Source: Caenorhabditis remanei
Taxonomy: Eukaryota > Nematoda > Chromadorea > Rhabditida > Rhabditidae
Direction: 5' to 3'
Assembly (NCBI RefSeq): GCF_010183535.1
Contig: NC_071331.1
Location: forward strand, 23,994,001-24,058,000
DNA length: 64,000 nucleotides
Of the stretch, positions 1 to 11,204 are shown piece by piece. Position numbers and translations under genes: made by a program. Numbering within the stretch: position 1 is the first letter of the stretch; every line of letters begins with the position of its first letter. Below the pieces are notes generated by a model, which was given only the letters and a program-made list of their open reading frames with translations, did not search any database and had not been told where the DNA came from.

Positions 1-59
1 AAAGTGCTGTTTTTTTCTCAATTTTTGTAAGATTTCACACTGATTTCTGTCAAAACATT

Positions 60-190
60 TTTGTGCATAGATTGTGTCTCTGCAAAATTTTTGTTTTGAG
101 ATTGTGCATAGATTGTTTTTCAATATATTTTTTGTGCAAAGATTGTGCAAAGATTGTGCGTAGATTGTGCAGATTGTGTATGAAATGTGT
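60..190. repeat. Short direct repeats, GATTGTGCA
   Basis: The motif GATTGTGC(A/G) followed by (T/A)AGATTGTG recurs about seven times here, interrupted by T-rich stretches. It lies downstream of the polymerase gene stop codon. It could be the subterminal repeat of the mobile element carrying that gene, but the element end lies outside the window, so this is only a possibility. Confidence 0.6.
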
Positions 191-226
191 ACAAATGTTT
201 TGTCTCTACAATATTTATTTACAATG

Positions 227-3200
227 TTAGAAAGGATAATCATTAATTAATTGTATATCTCCTGATATTTGTCCGAATGGTGCTACAACACCATCAACGT
301 AGTGTCCCTTGTCCATTCGAGGGTTAAGAGTCTTCTTCAATCTGAAGGTCCAAAGGCCATCTAATGCATTATCTCCTCTTTTGAACGTTAACATCTCGCC
401 TTCCATGGGAGTTGCTACGCCATCTCGAATGAATGCATTCATCTGAAAAGAATACGTTTGCCAAAGCATAACAGAACTGATACCTACACTTTTTTTCATA
501 GTGTCAAAGTTGATACTTCCAGTGTTGCCACTGTTCAAACACATTCCTTTTGCTTTTACTGTATAGTTGTAGTTGCCGTCCTTGTCTCTTATCTTCAATG
601 CATAAACCTTTGGAGCCATTGCTACGGCTTCAACCAACTCATTCCCTGGTGGAATTTCGTTCGTTAAGTAGCCTAAATTATCTCCCTTGAGGTCCCCAAG
701 AGGGTCACTGTCTTTCTTCTGTTTGAAAATCACAGAGTCAGTGTCTAAAAAATAATAGTTGTATTTGTGTTACATTTACTCACATACCGCAATAAATCAT
801 ATTCTCGATTCCAACTCTCTCTATAGCTTCAGTGAGTCTTAACCTGGCCGCACATGTTGTGATCGCCGCGATAGCAAGATTTGTGAATGGTGATGTTTTG
901 AGAAAGTCTTTCTTGGGTCTTCTTGAGATGAAATGCTTGTGTTCGCCATAAGGAAGTAGTCCAGTTGGTTCAAAGTTGGGATCGTTGAAAAAATTGGTCA
1001 TTGCAAGTCCATCACTGTTGTAGATGAGTCTTGTCTCAACTTTCATTGGGTTTTGTGCAAATTTTCCTGAAGAAGGAACAACATTAGAAGACAATAGATT
1101 TCTACTTACCCCAGGCGGAATTGAGAAATATTTTGCACAGGCTTCGCAGTGCTTTGTTTTTTATGATCTTCAAGGGATCCAGTTTGACTCCATCCATCTC
1201 CCATATTCTTGCGATGTATGCTTTCTTTTCCTCATCCGTCATATTTTCCTTTGGCCATCCACTACTTTCATGTTTCAATTTCAATAGAGGTCTGATGTAA
1301 TCGGCAAAGAACCCTCCTTTGACCCAAGCCTCTTCTGGCCAATGCCAGATTTCATGGTACTTGAGCACCTTGTACCCTTTAGAAACGGCCTTGTTCAGCT
1401 CATCTGTGCACCATACTCCAGTCAAAAATCTTTCAGAGACCTTGGTATGTGTACATTTTCCTTCAATATTCTGATTATTCGCACAAGTTCTACAGAGAAC
1501 AAACATGAGTTTCTTCATTATTTTCTGCGGTAAATACCCCATGGCTGCGTCTTGTGTGGGTAGTACATCACAAAACACAATTCCTATAATGTAAATGTTA
1601 GTAAGAATAGGAAAAATATGCATACCTTTAAGTTTTAATGGTTCATCAGTATTGGGAAAGTCCTTATCGACCACAATTGGGTTTCCTCGCGGGTAAGCTG
1701 TACCTCCTGCATTGAGATATGGGTATAAACTATTGAAATCATAATAATTTAGAAGTATGTCTTCAATCGCAACTGCCATTGATCGAAATGCCTGTGTTCT
1801 TCCTCCATACAATGCTTCGCGTGGTTTGAGTCTTTGATCGTACTTGTTCTGAAGAAAACTTTATGTTTAGCCTATTTGTTTGAAAACTTACTAGTTCAAA
1901 GAATTTTTGCATCTCTCTATCTTTTTCCATCTGCTCGTATATTTCACATTCCCAAACAGAATTTAGATTAAATCCCTCATTTAGAATATCTTCTTCTCTC
2001 TTCATTGTTTCCTTATACAAAGCTTCCATTGTCTTGTCGGGCCTCATTGGACATTTCTTGTCACGATCCGGATAACACTTTGGGCACCCGTGCCATACAC
2101 ATCCGTAAATCTGAAAAAATTACATGAAAATTAATATTATTCGATACAGAGAAAAAGGTTTCCTTCACCTCACTTGCTGTGAGGGTCAGTCTTCCTTGGG
2201 TCTGTGTGTGTTTGTGTGCGTGTAAATGAAATGGGTTTGTATCAAAAATGAAAATATACCTCAAAAACTTCATTTGTGGCCTCATTGAAAGCGTCAGCAA
2301 AGTAAGAATGTCCATTAGCTTCAATTTTGACTTCCCCTCCACGTAATTTGTACTTCAAATGTAGTGTTGGATCTATTTTCTCGAGCCATTGGATATACTT
2401 TAACGCTAACATTGAATTATTTCCTCCTCCATAGCCATTCTCGGGAATATATCCAACATCTCCTTTTTTAATGTATTCGTGCTTCAATACGAACATAACA
2501 TAGGAAGCTATAGTACATCCATTGACAATTGGATTCCAACCATTGAAAGTCGATTCACACATCTGTAAAACAAAAATACTAACAGGTTGAAACAATTTAC
2601 TTACCTCAATGAAAGACATCAATGTTAATGTAAGAATGCGAACATCAGATTGGCAATACTTTAGCAATTCATCATGTAACTTGAATCCATCATGGTAACG
2701 CTTTTCATACCAGTCATCAAATTCTTTCTTTGTAGAAGGGGCCATGAACTGTGGGCTGTAGTACTCCTTTGCTGGCAACGTTTTCAACTCTTTATCGTAA
2801 TTGTCCGGATGGTTGTATAAGTGGGGAAAGAAACCTTTTGCCTCGCCCTCCAGGCCAAAAGCTCCAGGCATTTTTGCTAATCCCATTTGCAAGTATTGGA
2901 AAGAATCACGAAAATGCAGCTTTCTTTTCTCATATTCAAACTCTGCCGTTATGATTGTCATCCCATTCAGTAAAATTTTTGGTTCTTTTGCCTTTGTGCC
3001 TCCTTGTCTATCGAGCTCTGCTAACAACATAACATGGTCATACCTGAAAATATCTTGGAAGTTGAAAAAGTTAACTACTGAAACATACCTTCCACCATTA
3101 TGTGCGATCACATATGCACCATTTGCCCGTGGGTTATGTAGTAGGAAATCTGCAAAACTGGCTAATGGAGAATCGTGTTTGTTGTTTTTGAAAGGTGGAA

Positions 3201-5325
3201 AATCCTTGTAGCTGTAGGTCCATGGTTGGAAACATAATTGACATCCTTCCTCTCCTCGACAATCACTGCAGATCATTCTTACACAAATAAAGTTGGGTTT
3301 GTGCTTGGGACCTCTTTCAATATGTCCTGGAAAAAGGAAAATGTATGCTTTGAATATTTACGTCCTTACCTTCGAATAATCCCGACTCTGCCACAATACA
3401 TTCCATATCATACACGATAATAGCCCATTGTTTTTGGTTTTCTTGCTTCCTCAACTTTTCCATCTCGTCAGGGACGTGGTGAGCACAAGTATGACCCTTC
3501 AATGATTTCTCCCTGCATATAGGACAGTATGCTTTTGCGTCACATACGTGTGTTTCTCCACGAATCCTCTCTGATCTATCAATCAAATTGCACTTTTCGC
3601 ATCTGTAAGACATTACTAATGTTTGTCTAATTGATTAGTTACCTGCTATATTTCTTGCAATGTGACAACCCCTTCTTTGATTGTGGAGTGAGATGGGCGT
3701 CGAAGCACATTCTACTTCGAAAGTAAATATTACAAAAGCTGCAATGAATGTTCTCATCTTCTTGTTTGCATCCCACGGTGCCACATCTTTTGCACTTGGC
3801 TTTACATTTTCGATAATGCTGGTTGTCGTCAAAAGTAGAGCATTGGAAACAAAACCTAATAATAAAAATATCTTATAACGATAAATTGATAACTTACCTT
3901 GATGCGTGTTTTCCTTTGGTGTGATTCACATGTTCATAATGTCCTTCATAATAAAATAATCCAATAAATCCTTTGCCATCGGGATTGAAGCGCTTTTCTT
4001 CAGTTGGGACGGCTTGATTTTTGTTTGCAGTCCACAATATTATTTGATAGTTTGAAAGATAATTTGCAAGCTCTATAAGATCTTTTCGGCCGTGCTCCTC
4101 TTTGTTCACATCCATCCCTGCATCGGCCAAAAGCTGCTTGGCAAGCTTTCCTTGTGATTCACTTTTGAATTTTGGGGTTATCTGTAAAAAGCACATATTA
4201 CGGACAATCAAAGAGTCTAAAAGTACCTCTGGTCTTACGAGGCTTCGATAAAATTTTTCCATTTTCTGCCTTTCGTCTCCGTTGGTCGTAGTTTCTATAT
4301 CACTTTCCAGTTTTCCTAGTGCAAGTGCTTTTGGTAGACAGTGGCTCATCCCTGTGACCCTGCTGAGGCTAACACCGAAATGTTGTTTCTGTTATGAACA
4401 AATATTATAGTTTGACAAAAGCCAGTATGCCTTACCAATAGTGCTTTTCTTATTTTTTCAATTTTATCAGTTTTCCGAGTAGTCTGTGTTCCCCTGCCTC
4501 GTAGTTGTGATTGTTTATCCTTGAAAACGTTCATAGCAACAGTAAAACTTTCATCTAAGCGTAGCTCTTTATTAGATTGCATCTGCTTAGCAATTTCATT
4601 CATTATCACTCCTCCATCAGCCACTGCATACGTTTTGTGGGTTACAAAGAAACCGTCTCTATCGGTATACCCATCATGGTTCAGTCTGTAAACGTTCTTC
4701 TTATGATTTGAAATTATGATAAAGCTTACTGAAGCCAGTATTTGGTTGTTTTCAGATTTCCTCCTGCTTTTTTGAGCATTCTACGAATAAAAATGTCCAA
4801 GAGCTTGGCCACATGCTGATGGAGTATTTTGTTGTCTTTTACTTTATCAAGATTAACGAATTTCATTCTGACAGTGTCCGCAATCAGAAACTGGCTGTTG
4901 TGTCTTCGAAAATGTGGTTCATTAGAAGTTATAACATTTTCTGTGAAAAACTCTTCTTCCTCAGGTGTTGGAAAGGTCTCGCTTCTTTCAAAGTCTCGTA
5001 ATTGCATTTTTCGCTGCGGTCCTCTGCCATCTAAAATGAATAATTGAAATTCTTTATGTTTTCATTATCACTCACGTCTTTGTGTCGAAACTATTCTGGC
5101 TGGCTTAGACTGTCTTTTCTTTTCTTCTGAAAATCCTTCTTGATTCTGAGCTGGACTTGTTGATGGTTTATATTTTCTCTTCATATCCGTTCTTGTGTGG
5201 TCTTTGGTCACTTCTTCTCCAAGAAATATACTTTCTGGTTTTTTCTTTTTCGTCTTTGGTTCAAGACTAGTTGGTGGAGGGGGTCCTCCTGGTGAATTGT
5301 GAGTGTTTAGCGTTTTGCGTTTCAT
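227..5325 (-). CDS. Protein-primed type-B DNA polymerase (Maverick/Polinton-like)
   Basis: The gene reads as 15 exons: 5325-5076, 5030-4731, 4686-4436, 4388-4227, 4181-3898, 3855-3643, 3602-3370, 3326-3089, 3043-2605, 2562-2260, 2110-1892, 1848-1626, 1583-1110, 1066-788 and 744-227. These sum to 4386 nt, 1461 codons plus stop, with no frameshift or internal stop seen. The N-terminus is basic and low-complexity. Cys-rich finger-like segments lie around residues 416-600. The exonuclease has DMEC (about 550), AHNGGRYD (about 640, across an intron) and YCxxDV (about 775). A VSR-like insertion (about 870-960) precedes the polymerase core. Motif A is DFNSLYP (about 1000), motif B ends NSAWGK (about 1195, across an intron) and motif C is DTDSV (about 1290). 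An AATAAA lies just after the stop. These motifs are typical of the organellar/viral DNA_pol_B_2 family carried by Mavericks and linear plasmids. No integrase, ATPase or capsid gene is visible in this window, so the Maverick label is inferred. Confidence 0.88.
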
Positions 5326-5679
5326 AACTGAAAAAGAAAGGATGAAGAAGGATGAATAAACGGACGATACGAAACGAGAAAAGAAATGAGAAATGAGAGC
5401 TTAAAAATAGGTCACCATTTACCATGCGGTAAAAAGATGAGAATGAGCCACAGATTATGAATATCTCAAATCACTCTCTGCAAACGTCAGCTGTTACTTT
5501 TTGGTTGATGACGTCATCACTAACTTTTATTTTGTTTTCTTCGTCTCTCCTTTTCATACTCTCTCATTCTATGGTTTTAACCGTCACGCAAAATTGTCAT
5601 TCGTGATTTATTACGTGATAGTGGTAGGTGACCTGTTTCTGAGTTCTCTCTTTTCTATAATTGTTTTTCAGATTTTCTA
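5326..5679. promoter_or_regulatory. Divergent intergenic region
   Basis: These 354 bp separate the polymerase start on the minus strand from the small plus-strand gene, so they must contain both promoters. The region includes a palindromic TGACGTCATCA-type site near 5509-5519 that resembles a CREB/AP-1 site, and pyrimidine-rich tracts. No TATA box stands out. Its role as a shared promoter is inferred from position only. Confidence 0.5.
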
Positions 5680-6272
5680 ATGCCTCCAAAATTATCCGGC
5701 AAACGTGGAAAACGATGTAATTGTATGGACCCTCTTCGTAATATTCGATCAAAATATACAAGTCAATGTAAGATGTTTCGTACTTTTCGTGAAATAAGAT
5801 ATCGTGGAGGTTTGGGCATAGAATGTGGACTCCTGCAGGATTCGGAAACTTTACGGTACAGAATTGCTGACCAATTGGCAAAAGATGAAGCAATTTTCTA
5901 CTATAAGGACGGTCGAATTCTTGAATACTGTGAAGTGATTACAAAATGTCCAAGTGAAGTCCCCTCGATCCAAGACGGTGTTAACTTGCTTGAATTTTAC
6001 AACAGCAGGCTCAAGGAGAATATTACTGATGAACAATTTGTTGTGATGGATAAGCAAAGGATATACTATCCTATTTCTGAACTGTTTATTGCCAAAGTTC
6101 CGTAAGTAATCATCGATATATTTGTTAACATTTCTTCAAATCTTTCAGAACACCGTGCTCCTCCTGTAAAAATTTTCCACACTCCACAACAACCATCTTT
6201 CCAAGACTATTTTTCCAAAACTATCTTTTCCCAAATCGAATGAAGCCGCGGATACCCGGAAAGTCTGAATAA
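5680..6272 (+). CDS. Small basic protein of unknown function, partner of polymerase gene
   Basis: The first exon is 5680-6101 and starts MPPKLSGKRGKRCNC. It reads 140 codons before a GTAAGT donor, and a TTTCAG acceptor gives a second exon 6149-6272, for about 181 residues. The first 40 residues are rich in Arg, Lys and Cys, suggesting nucleic-acid binding. The rest is mixed and has no motif I recognise. Read in another phase, the second exon gives a less Cys-rich tail, so the C-terminus is uncertain. An AATAAA at 6368-6373 follows. It is divergent from the polymerase gene and may belong to the same mobile element. I do not recognise the family. Confidence 0.6.
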
Positions 6273-6889
6273 TAATATTCTATGATCATCTCTAATGTCT
6301 TTTTTTTTTTTTTTTTTTGTATATACAATATTTAAAAACGGTAAAATGTTGAGAATTAATGAAAAACAATAAAGTTTTAATCGCTAGCATTTGAATGTGA
6401 CTCACAAACATGGAAGCGTCTTCTCTGTGGATGCGTCATACATATGTCAAATGAGAATTTTCAACCGGTGTATGAAAAAGATCCCCTTGTCTGAGAATAA
6501 ACCACACTTACTTATGCCCTCGACTCGCACAATCCTTGCCTGGTTGTGTGAAGTGAGGAGTCTCTCACAATTTTAACAACATAGAAGATAAAACAAAAAT
6601 TTTTTACCCATCAGGTTTTACATGATTGTGCCTTTCCTACAATCATCATCATCAGATCAAACATTGAGTGAAAATTGATAAAAAGCCTGGCCATGAACTT
6701 GACAAAACGTGTAAATTTGGAGATCTGTCCTATGTGCCTAGAACGCGCGAGAACCTCCCAAAAACATGGACTCTGTGGGCCTCACATTACCCACACTTGA
6801 TGTTCACATGACGGAAAGTCAGGTCTACGGGTCACGGATCAAAGTTTCGTCTATCTAAGCAACCTTGAATCTGGCCCTAGATCTCACAG
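6273..6889. other. Non-coding stretch
   Basis: After the small gene there is an 18-nt T run near 6301-6318, a polyadenylation signal at 6368 and then mixed-composition DNA. I see no convincing coding exon, RNA gene or well-bounded element here. Confidence 0.5.
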
Positions 6890-7310
6890 AAGAGAACCCC
6901 ATGGTGAAATTAACTACATCTGAGGATAGGCTGGGCGGTGTGAATTTAACCATATGACCCAATAGCTAGAGCCAGCTGGCGCACCTTCGACGTCTTTTTG
7001 AGCTCCTATTCTGAGCCAGTGAGCGTGTGAGAATCTACTGAGCCTAGTATTTGATTGTAGGTGACTGGTCAACTCACAACATAATATCTCGTGGTAAAAT
7101 TATCACCATTAGGAGTGTGGTTCAAATGCGGTTAATTTACCCATATGACCCTATAGTTTAGGTCCCCTGGAGCATCTTCGACACATTTTTGAGCTCTTTT
7201 TGCTCAAGCTCTGGTCAGCTCTCTGGCCAGTCTTCAATCTTGAGTCATACGCTAATGCCATCAGTCACAAAATCTCATGGTAAATTTGACGACATGGTGG
7301 TAAATTTCAC
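6890..7310. repeat. Degenerate tandem repeat, about 180 bp units
   Basis: Two to three diverged units share, in order, CTCACA, a CATGGTGAAATT-like box, (C)CATATGACCC(A/T)ATAG, a CACCTTCGAC-like box and TTTTTGAGCTC. The clearest pair starts near 6893 and 7074. The copies have many substitutions, so the duplication looks old. No reading frame is conserved. Confidence 0.55.
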
Positions 7311-7419
7311 CTACCAATCTACTGTCATTGCCTTCCTGACGTGTGTCTTTCCGAGTTCATTCTTGGAAAATTCGCTTACGACTTCCGACTTTTTTTTTTG
7401 AAAATTTCAATTACGTGTA

Positions 7420-7550
7420 ATCAAAGTTCATTCAAATCACCACGACCAACTATTTACACAAAATTTTTAATTGTACATTTTCCATATACTCTCTTATCAG
7501 ATGAATCATTGACATGTCCTAACCAGGAACTCGATAACCATTAACACACG
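7420..7550. repeat. Dispersed flank block R, copy 1
   Basis: This block contains TCACCACGACCAACTAT, then a variable middle, then CTAACCAGGAACTCGATAACC. Related blocks occur at about 10725-10855, 12945-13015 and, inverted and partial, 15040-15110. All four lie between members of the duplicated gene families, so the block probably travelled with the segmental duplications. Confidence 0.7.
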
Positions 7551-8017
7551 TGGGGAGGTCACTGAGCAAAAAAGTTCCTCCGGGATATTTCGAAACTAGA
7601 TTTTCGGAAACAGAGAGATTTCATCAACAACGTCCTCACTAGGAACCTGATTTATAATTTTTTGAAGTTTTCCGTCAAGGATTATTTCTATTTTTCTATT
7701 TTTTCGATGGGAAAAAAGCAATTTCTGACATTTTTATTTTAAAATTGAGAACAAATGAAGAAAAATGAGGAAAAATCCGCCTAACAATAAGAAAAAAAAG
7801 CAAATAAATACGGTAAGACTAAAGACGCATAACGTTACACGAACGTTGGGTCCCAACACGAATTAGCAAACTACTGTAGGGAGTTATTGATTTTCAGCGA
7901 TTTTTGCCTGAAAAAGTGAGTTTTCGGTGGGTTTTTCCAGATTTCTTTGCTGAAAATCGGTATTTTATGGCAAAAATTCATCAGAATGAGATAAATCGAT
8001 AATTATTATTTTTGAAA

Positions 8018-9015
8018 TCAAGTCGCAATACACTGCCGTTGTACAAGATGTAGACCGCATTGGACCCAGCAGAGAGGTAATGCCGAGCAGGCTGTCAAAA
8101 TACACGACAATCCCAGCTGAAATTTTGATTTGAGATTTCTGATGACTCGACGGAACTCACCCAGATTGATGGTGTATATATACCAAGAAAGGATTTCATA
8201 ACTATGATAGAGATAACAATAAGCGAAAAATAGAGAACTGATAAGATACGAATGGTGATGAGCCATTTGCGAAGATTGGAGTGATAACCGTGTTTCAGGA
8301 CTTTAATTCTGAAAATAAAAATTTTTTGAACAGATTCGAATTTTCGGTCGCGTTGCGTGCACGCGTCGCGGTTTATATTGAAAGATACGACAAATAAACG
8401 TAAAAGGTCTTGGCTCATTATCAGGGGGGTCCATCAGATTTTATGAAAAACCCCAAAATTCCAGAGCAGAGTTGCGCGGAATTCCGACTTCCGACTTCCG
8501 TTTTAGAAAAAATCACTTCCGCGCAACTCTGTTCCAGAGTCTCTATCGTCCTTTAAAACGCAATATCATAGACTCAAAATTAATCAAAATGTAGATCTCG
8601 GCAAGACTTATATCATTGGGGGCGGCTTGCAGATATCCCGGTGTGCCTGGTTTTCAAATATCCTTATTTAGAACTCCTACAGTTTTTAAAAGTCTTAACT
8701 CTCAAAAACTCACACTACAACAATATATGTAGCAATCATGATAACCATAACTCCAACCGATATGAACAACATCCAACTGGATACAGCAAGCCACGCAGGT
8801 TCCGACTATAATTAGTTAATTGGTCAATTAAATCCGTATTTAAAACAACTAACCGAATCAAAAGGCACTATGCCTGTACAATTTTTGCCATTGCTAATCC
8901 AGCAATTAGTGAATACTCCGGTTATGTCGAGCACAGTGGCTGCTCCAATTGAAACTCCCAGAAGGATGAGTGCAAGATTTGGATATTTCTTTTGCAAGTC
9001 GTCGAGGTATGTCAT
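8018..9015 (-). CDS. Claudin-like four-TM protein, copy A
   Basis: Four exons, 9015-8854, 8805-8714, 8308-8161 and 8116-8018, give consistent phases (162, 92, 148 and 99 nt) and a protein of about 166 residues ending QCIAT. It has four hydrophobic segments. The first leads into TGVFTNCW followed by NCTG, an extracellular-loop pattern reminiscent of the claudin/PMP22 superfamily, and PAWLAxSSWM opens the second. Start was chosen at MTYLDD because it aligns with copy B; an in-frame upstream Met exists. The long second intron carries a 65-bp hAT-like element. Exact family and function are unknown; claudin-like is an inference from topology and motif. Confidence 0.7.
8467..8531. mobile_element. 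65-bp hAT-like MITE with perfect 8-bp TSD
   Basis: The element begins CAGAGTTGCGCGGAATTCCG and ends CACTTCCGCGCAACTCTG, inverted repeats of each other over the terminal 15 bp. It is flanked by TTCCAGAG on both sides (8459-8466 and 8532-8539), an 8-bp target duplication as made by hAT transposases. The body is two CTTCCGA heptamers and a short spacer. It sits in the second intron of claudin-like copy A. The larger element at 33482-34102 has the same ends. Confidence 0.9.
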
Positions 9016-9329
9016 ATTGTTTGTGAGTCTCTTTTCGGTTTCATTTTTATAGTCTCTTTTCTCAGTACTAAAATTTTTATAGTAAAACAATATCGTTTTT
9101 ATTACAAAGTGTCCAATAGTGATAAGACACCCCCCCCCCTAAAATGAAAATTCCGAGAAAATGGAAAAGTGATCTGAAAGTACTGTGAATGCAGTTCGAT
9201 TCAGAAGCTTTGAAAACCACCCAAAAACTAATTTCTAGAAAAAAAAACCTATTTTTGAGCAAAAAAACACTTTTTGATGAAAGATAAGGCACTTTTTTAT
9301 CGATTTTACAAAAAATAAGAAATTTTCGA

Positions 9330-9425
9330 CATTTTTATTTTAAAATTGAGAACAAATGAGGAAAAATTCACCGAAAAATAGAAAAACACCTGAATAAATA
9401 CAGTAAGATTAAAGGCGCTGTGATT
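9330..9425. repeat. Shared 3' flank of claudin-like copies
   Basis: The stretch around ACATTTTTATTTTAAAATTG and ACAAATGAGGAAAAAT, followed by AATAAATACAGTAAGATTAAAGGCGC, is repeated at about 7720-7830 (beyond copy A) and inverted at about 20820-20960 (beyond copy C). It shows that the duplicated unit extended well past the coding exons. Confidence 0.65.
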
Positions 9426-9525
9426 TTTGCCTGAAAAAGCGAATTTTCGGCTGGTTTTTTGACGAAAATCGGTTTTAAAAGGCGAAAAATTCAATAGAAT
9501 GAGATAAATCGACAATTATTATTTT

Positions 9526-10297
9526 TCAAGTCGCAATACACTGCCGTTGTACAAGTTGTCCAAAGAGTTCGACTAGGCCGATACCGACAATCGAAATGAT
9601 AGTCAACCAACACGACCATCCCGCCTGCAAATTTTGATTTGATGCAAGAGATTTGACTTGAGAAAAAAAAACTCACCTGGTTCCACATTTCACTATTTTT
9701 GTAACTTCCAACATTTGGTAGGAACACTAGGATAGAAATAACAATTAAAAATAAATAGAGAACAGCTAAGAGACGAATGAAGATGAGCCGTTTGCGAATA
9801 GTGATGTGATAACCGAGTTTCAGGACTTCAATTCTGAAAATAACTAATAATGGTTTCTTCACAATTTCATACAATATCATATGCATCTGCGCTCTATTAA
9901 AGTTAGCGCGAAATTCAGAAAAGTTATTCCAAAACGCGATTCGGCTGAGCGGCGACTCAACCAGCCAAGTTTTTAAGCGTCCTAACTCCGAACAACTCAC
10001 ACTATAACAAAATACAAAGCAATCATGACAACCGCAACTCCCACCGATATGAACATCATCCAACTGGTTGCCGCTAGCCAGACAGGTCCCGACTATAATT
10101 GGTTGATTGGTCAATTAAATTGTGAAACAACAAACCGAATCAAATGGGACTATACCGGTACAATTTTGGCCATCGCTAATCCAACAGTTTGTGAATACTC
10201 CGGTTATGTCGAGTACAGTGGTTAGTCCAATTGAAACTCCCAGAATAATGAGGGCACGGTTTGGATACTCCTTTTGCATGTCGTTGAAGACCGTCAT
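9526..10297 (-). CDS. Claudin-like four-TM protein, copy B
   Basis: The exons are 10297-10136, 10092-10001, 9833-9677 and 9624-9526 (162, 92, 157 and 99 nt), giving about 169 residues in one open frame. The product has four hydrophobic stretches, the TGVFTNCW/NCTG first loop, PVWLAATSWMM at the second segment and a C-terminus ending QCIAT. It is the best preserved copy. Its upstream region carries block U, shared with copies C and D. The plasma membrane is the likely location. No experimentally defined relative is recognised. Confidence 0.75.
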
Positions 10298-10299
10298 GT

Positions 10300-10465
10300 T
10301 GGCAGAAGTGGCTGGTGGGTTAATGAGGTTTCAGTTTGATGCTTGCATTATTTACAAACGTTTTCTACCGTTTGGAAGAGAGAAGAATCGTCGAATATTA
10401 GTCAAAAAAGATAAGGGTAGTGTAGAAGATCGAATCATAAAACTTCCTGAATAGAGTTTGTGCAT
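10300..10465. promoter_or_regulatory. Upstream block U, copy B
   Basis: This contains TTAATGAGGTTTCAGTTT next to the start codon and, further out, GTGTAGAAGATC, CATAAAA(C/T)TTCCTGAAT and AGAGTTTGTGCA. The same string occurs at 12690-12766, at about 16240-16288 and inverted at 19561-19740, upstream of copies D and C. Conservation upstream of the gene start across copies makes it a promoter candidate, though recent duplication alone could explain it. Confidence 0.55.
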
Positions 10466-10724
10466 TATTTTAGTTATTTTGAATAGCTTGAAGTGGGTAT
10501 CTCCCTTCAAACGAGAATTAAAGGCATATTGTGGTCTGTTGTGCTGTTTTCATATTTTAATGTATGAGTTTCGGCGAGTTCATTTTCATAGTTCAAGAAT
10601 TTTTTAATTCGGTCCACAACCCGCTGAGAGCGAGCGCCGGAAAGTTTGGTCATTGAGAAGGCCGAGGAAAATTGGTGGCCATGGCATTAATTTTATAATT
10701 TTTAGTTCCGCACAGATCTATTGT

Positions 10725-10855
10725 AATATCAAACTCCATTCGAATCACCACGACCAACTATGTGTTGACACAACGTTTTTAAATGTACAAATGCACGTAT
10801 CAGATGAATCATTGGTACGTCCTAACCAGGAACTCGATAACCAATAATACTCGCG
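10725..10855. repeat. Dispersed flank block R, copy 2
   Basis: Same ordered motifs as the block at 7420: ATCACCACGACCAACTATG, then CAGATGAATCATTGG, then CTAACCAGGAACTCGATAACC. It lies between claudin-like copy B and the first secreted-protein gene. Confidence 0.7.
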
Positions 10856-11204
10856 GGAGCAAATAGCAAAAAAAAGCAAGAAGGCTCATCCAGGACGTTT
10901 TGAATCTTTTGGAAACAGAGACATTTCGACACTAAACGAAAAGAAAATAACTGGTAATTTATGGGTCGACTTTCGATTTCGCTTGCTGTAAAAGCGAGAG
11001 ATTACACAAACGCGAGAGACGCAGACATGCACGCCTTTATATTCACAGTTTCAGTTTTTGTGCTGCAGTGGGAACTATAAATGATTTATTGATACAACAC
11101 CATCATTTTGCATTGTTGCATTTTTGAATTTCTTATCTAACAAAAATGTTTCTGTATATAAATCATATGAACATGCACCACGAAACACGTTTTTTCAACC
11201 AGCA

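Noticed and set aside
1..226. Terminal inverted repeat of a Maverick at the window start
   Set aside because: Only short direct GATTGTGCA repeats are visible. No inverse copy is found beyond the small gene, so an element end cannot be claimed.
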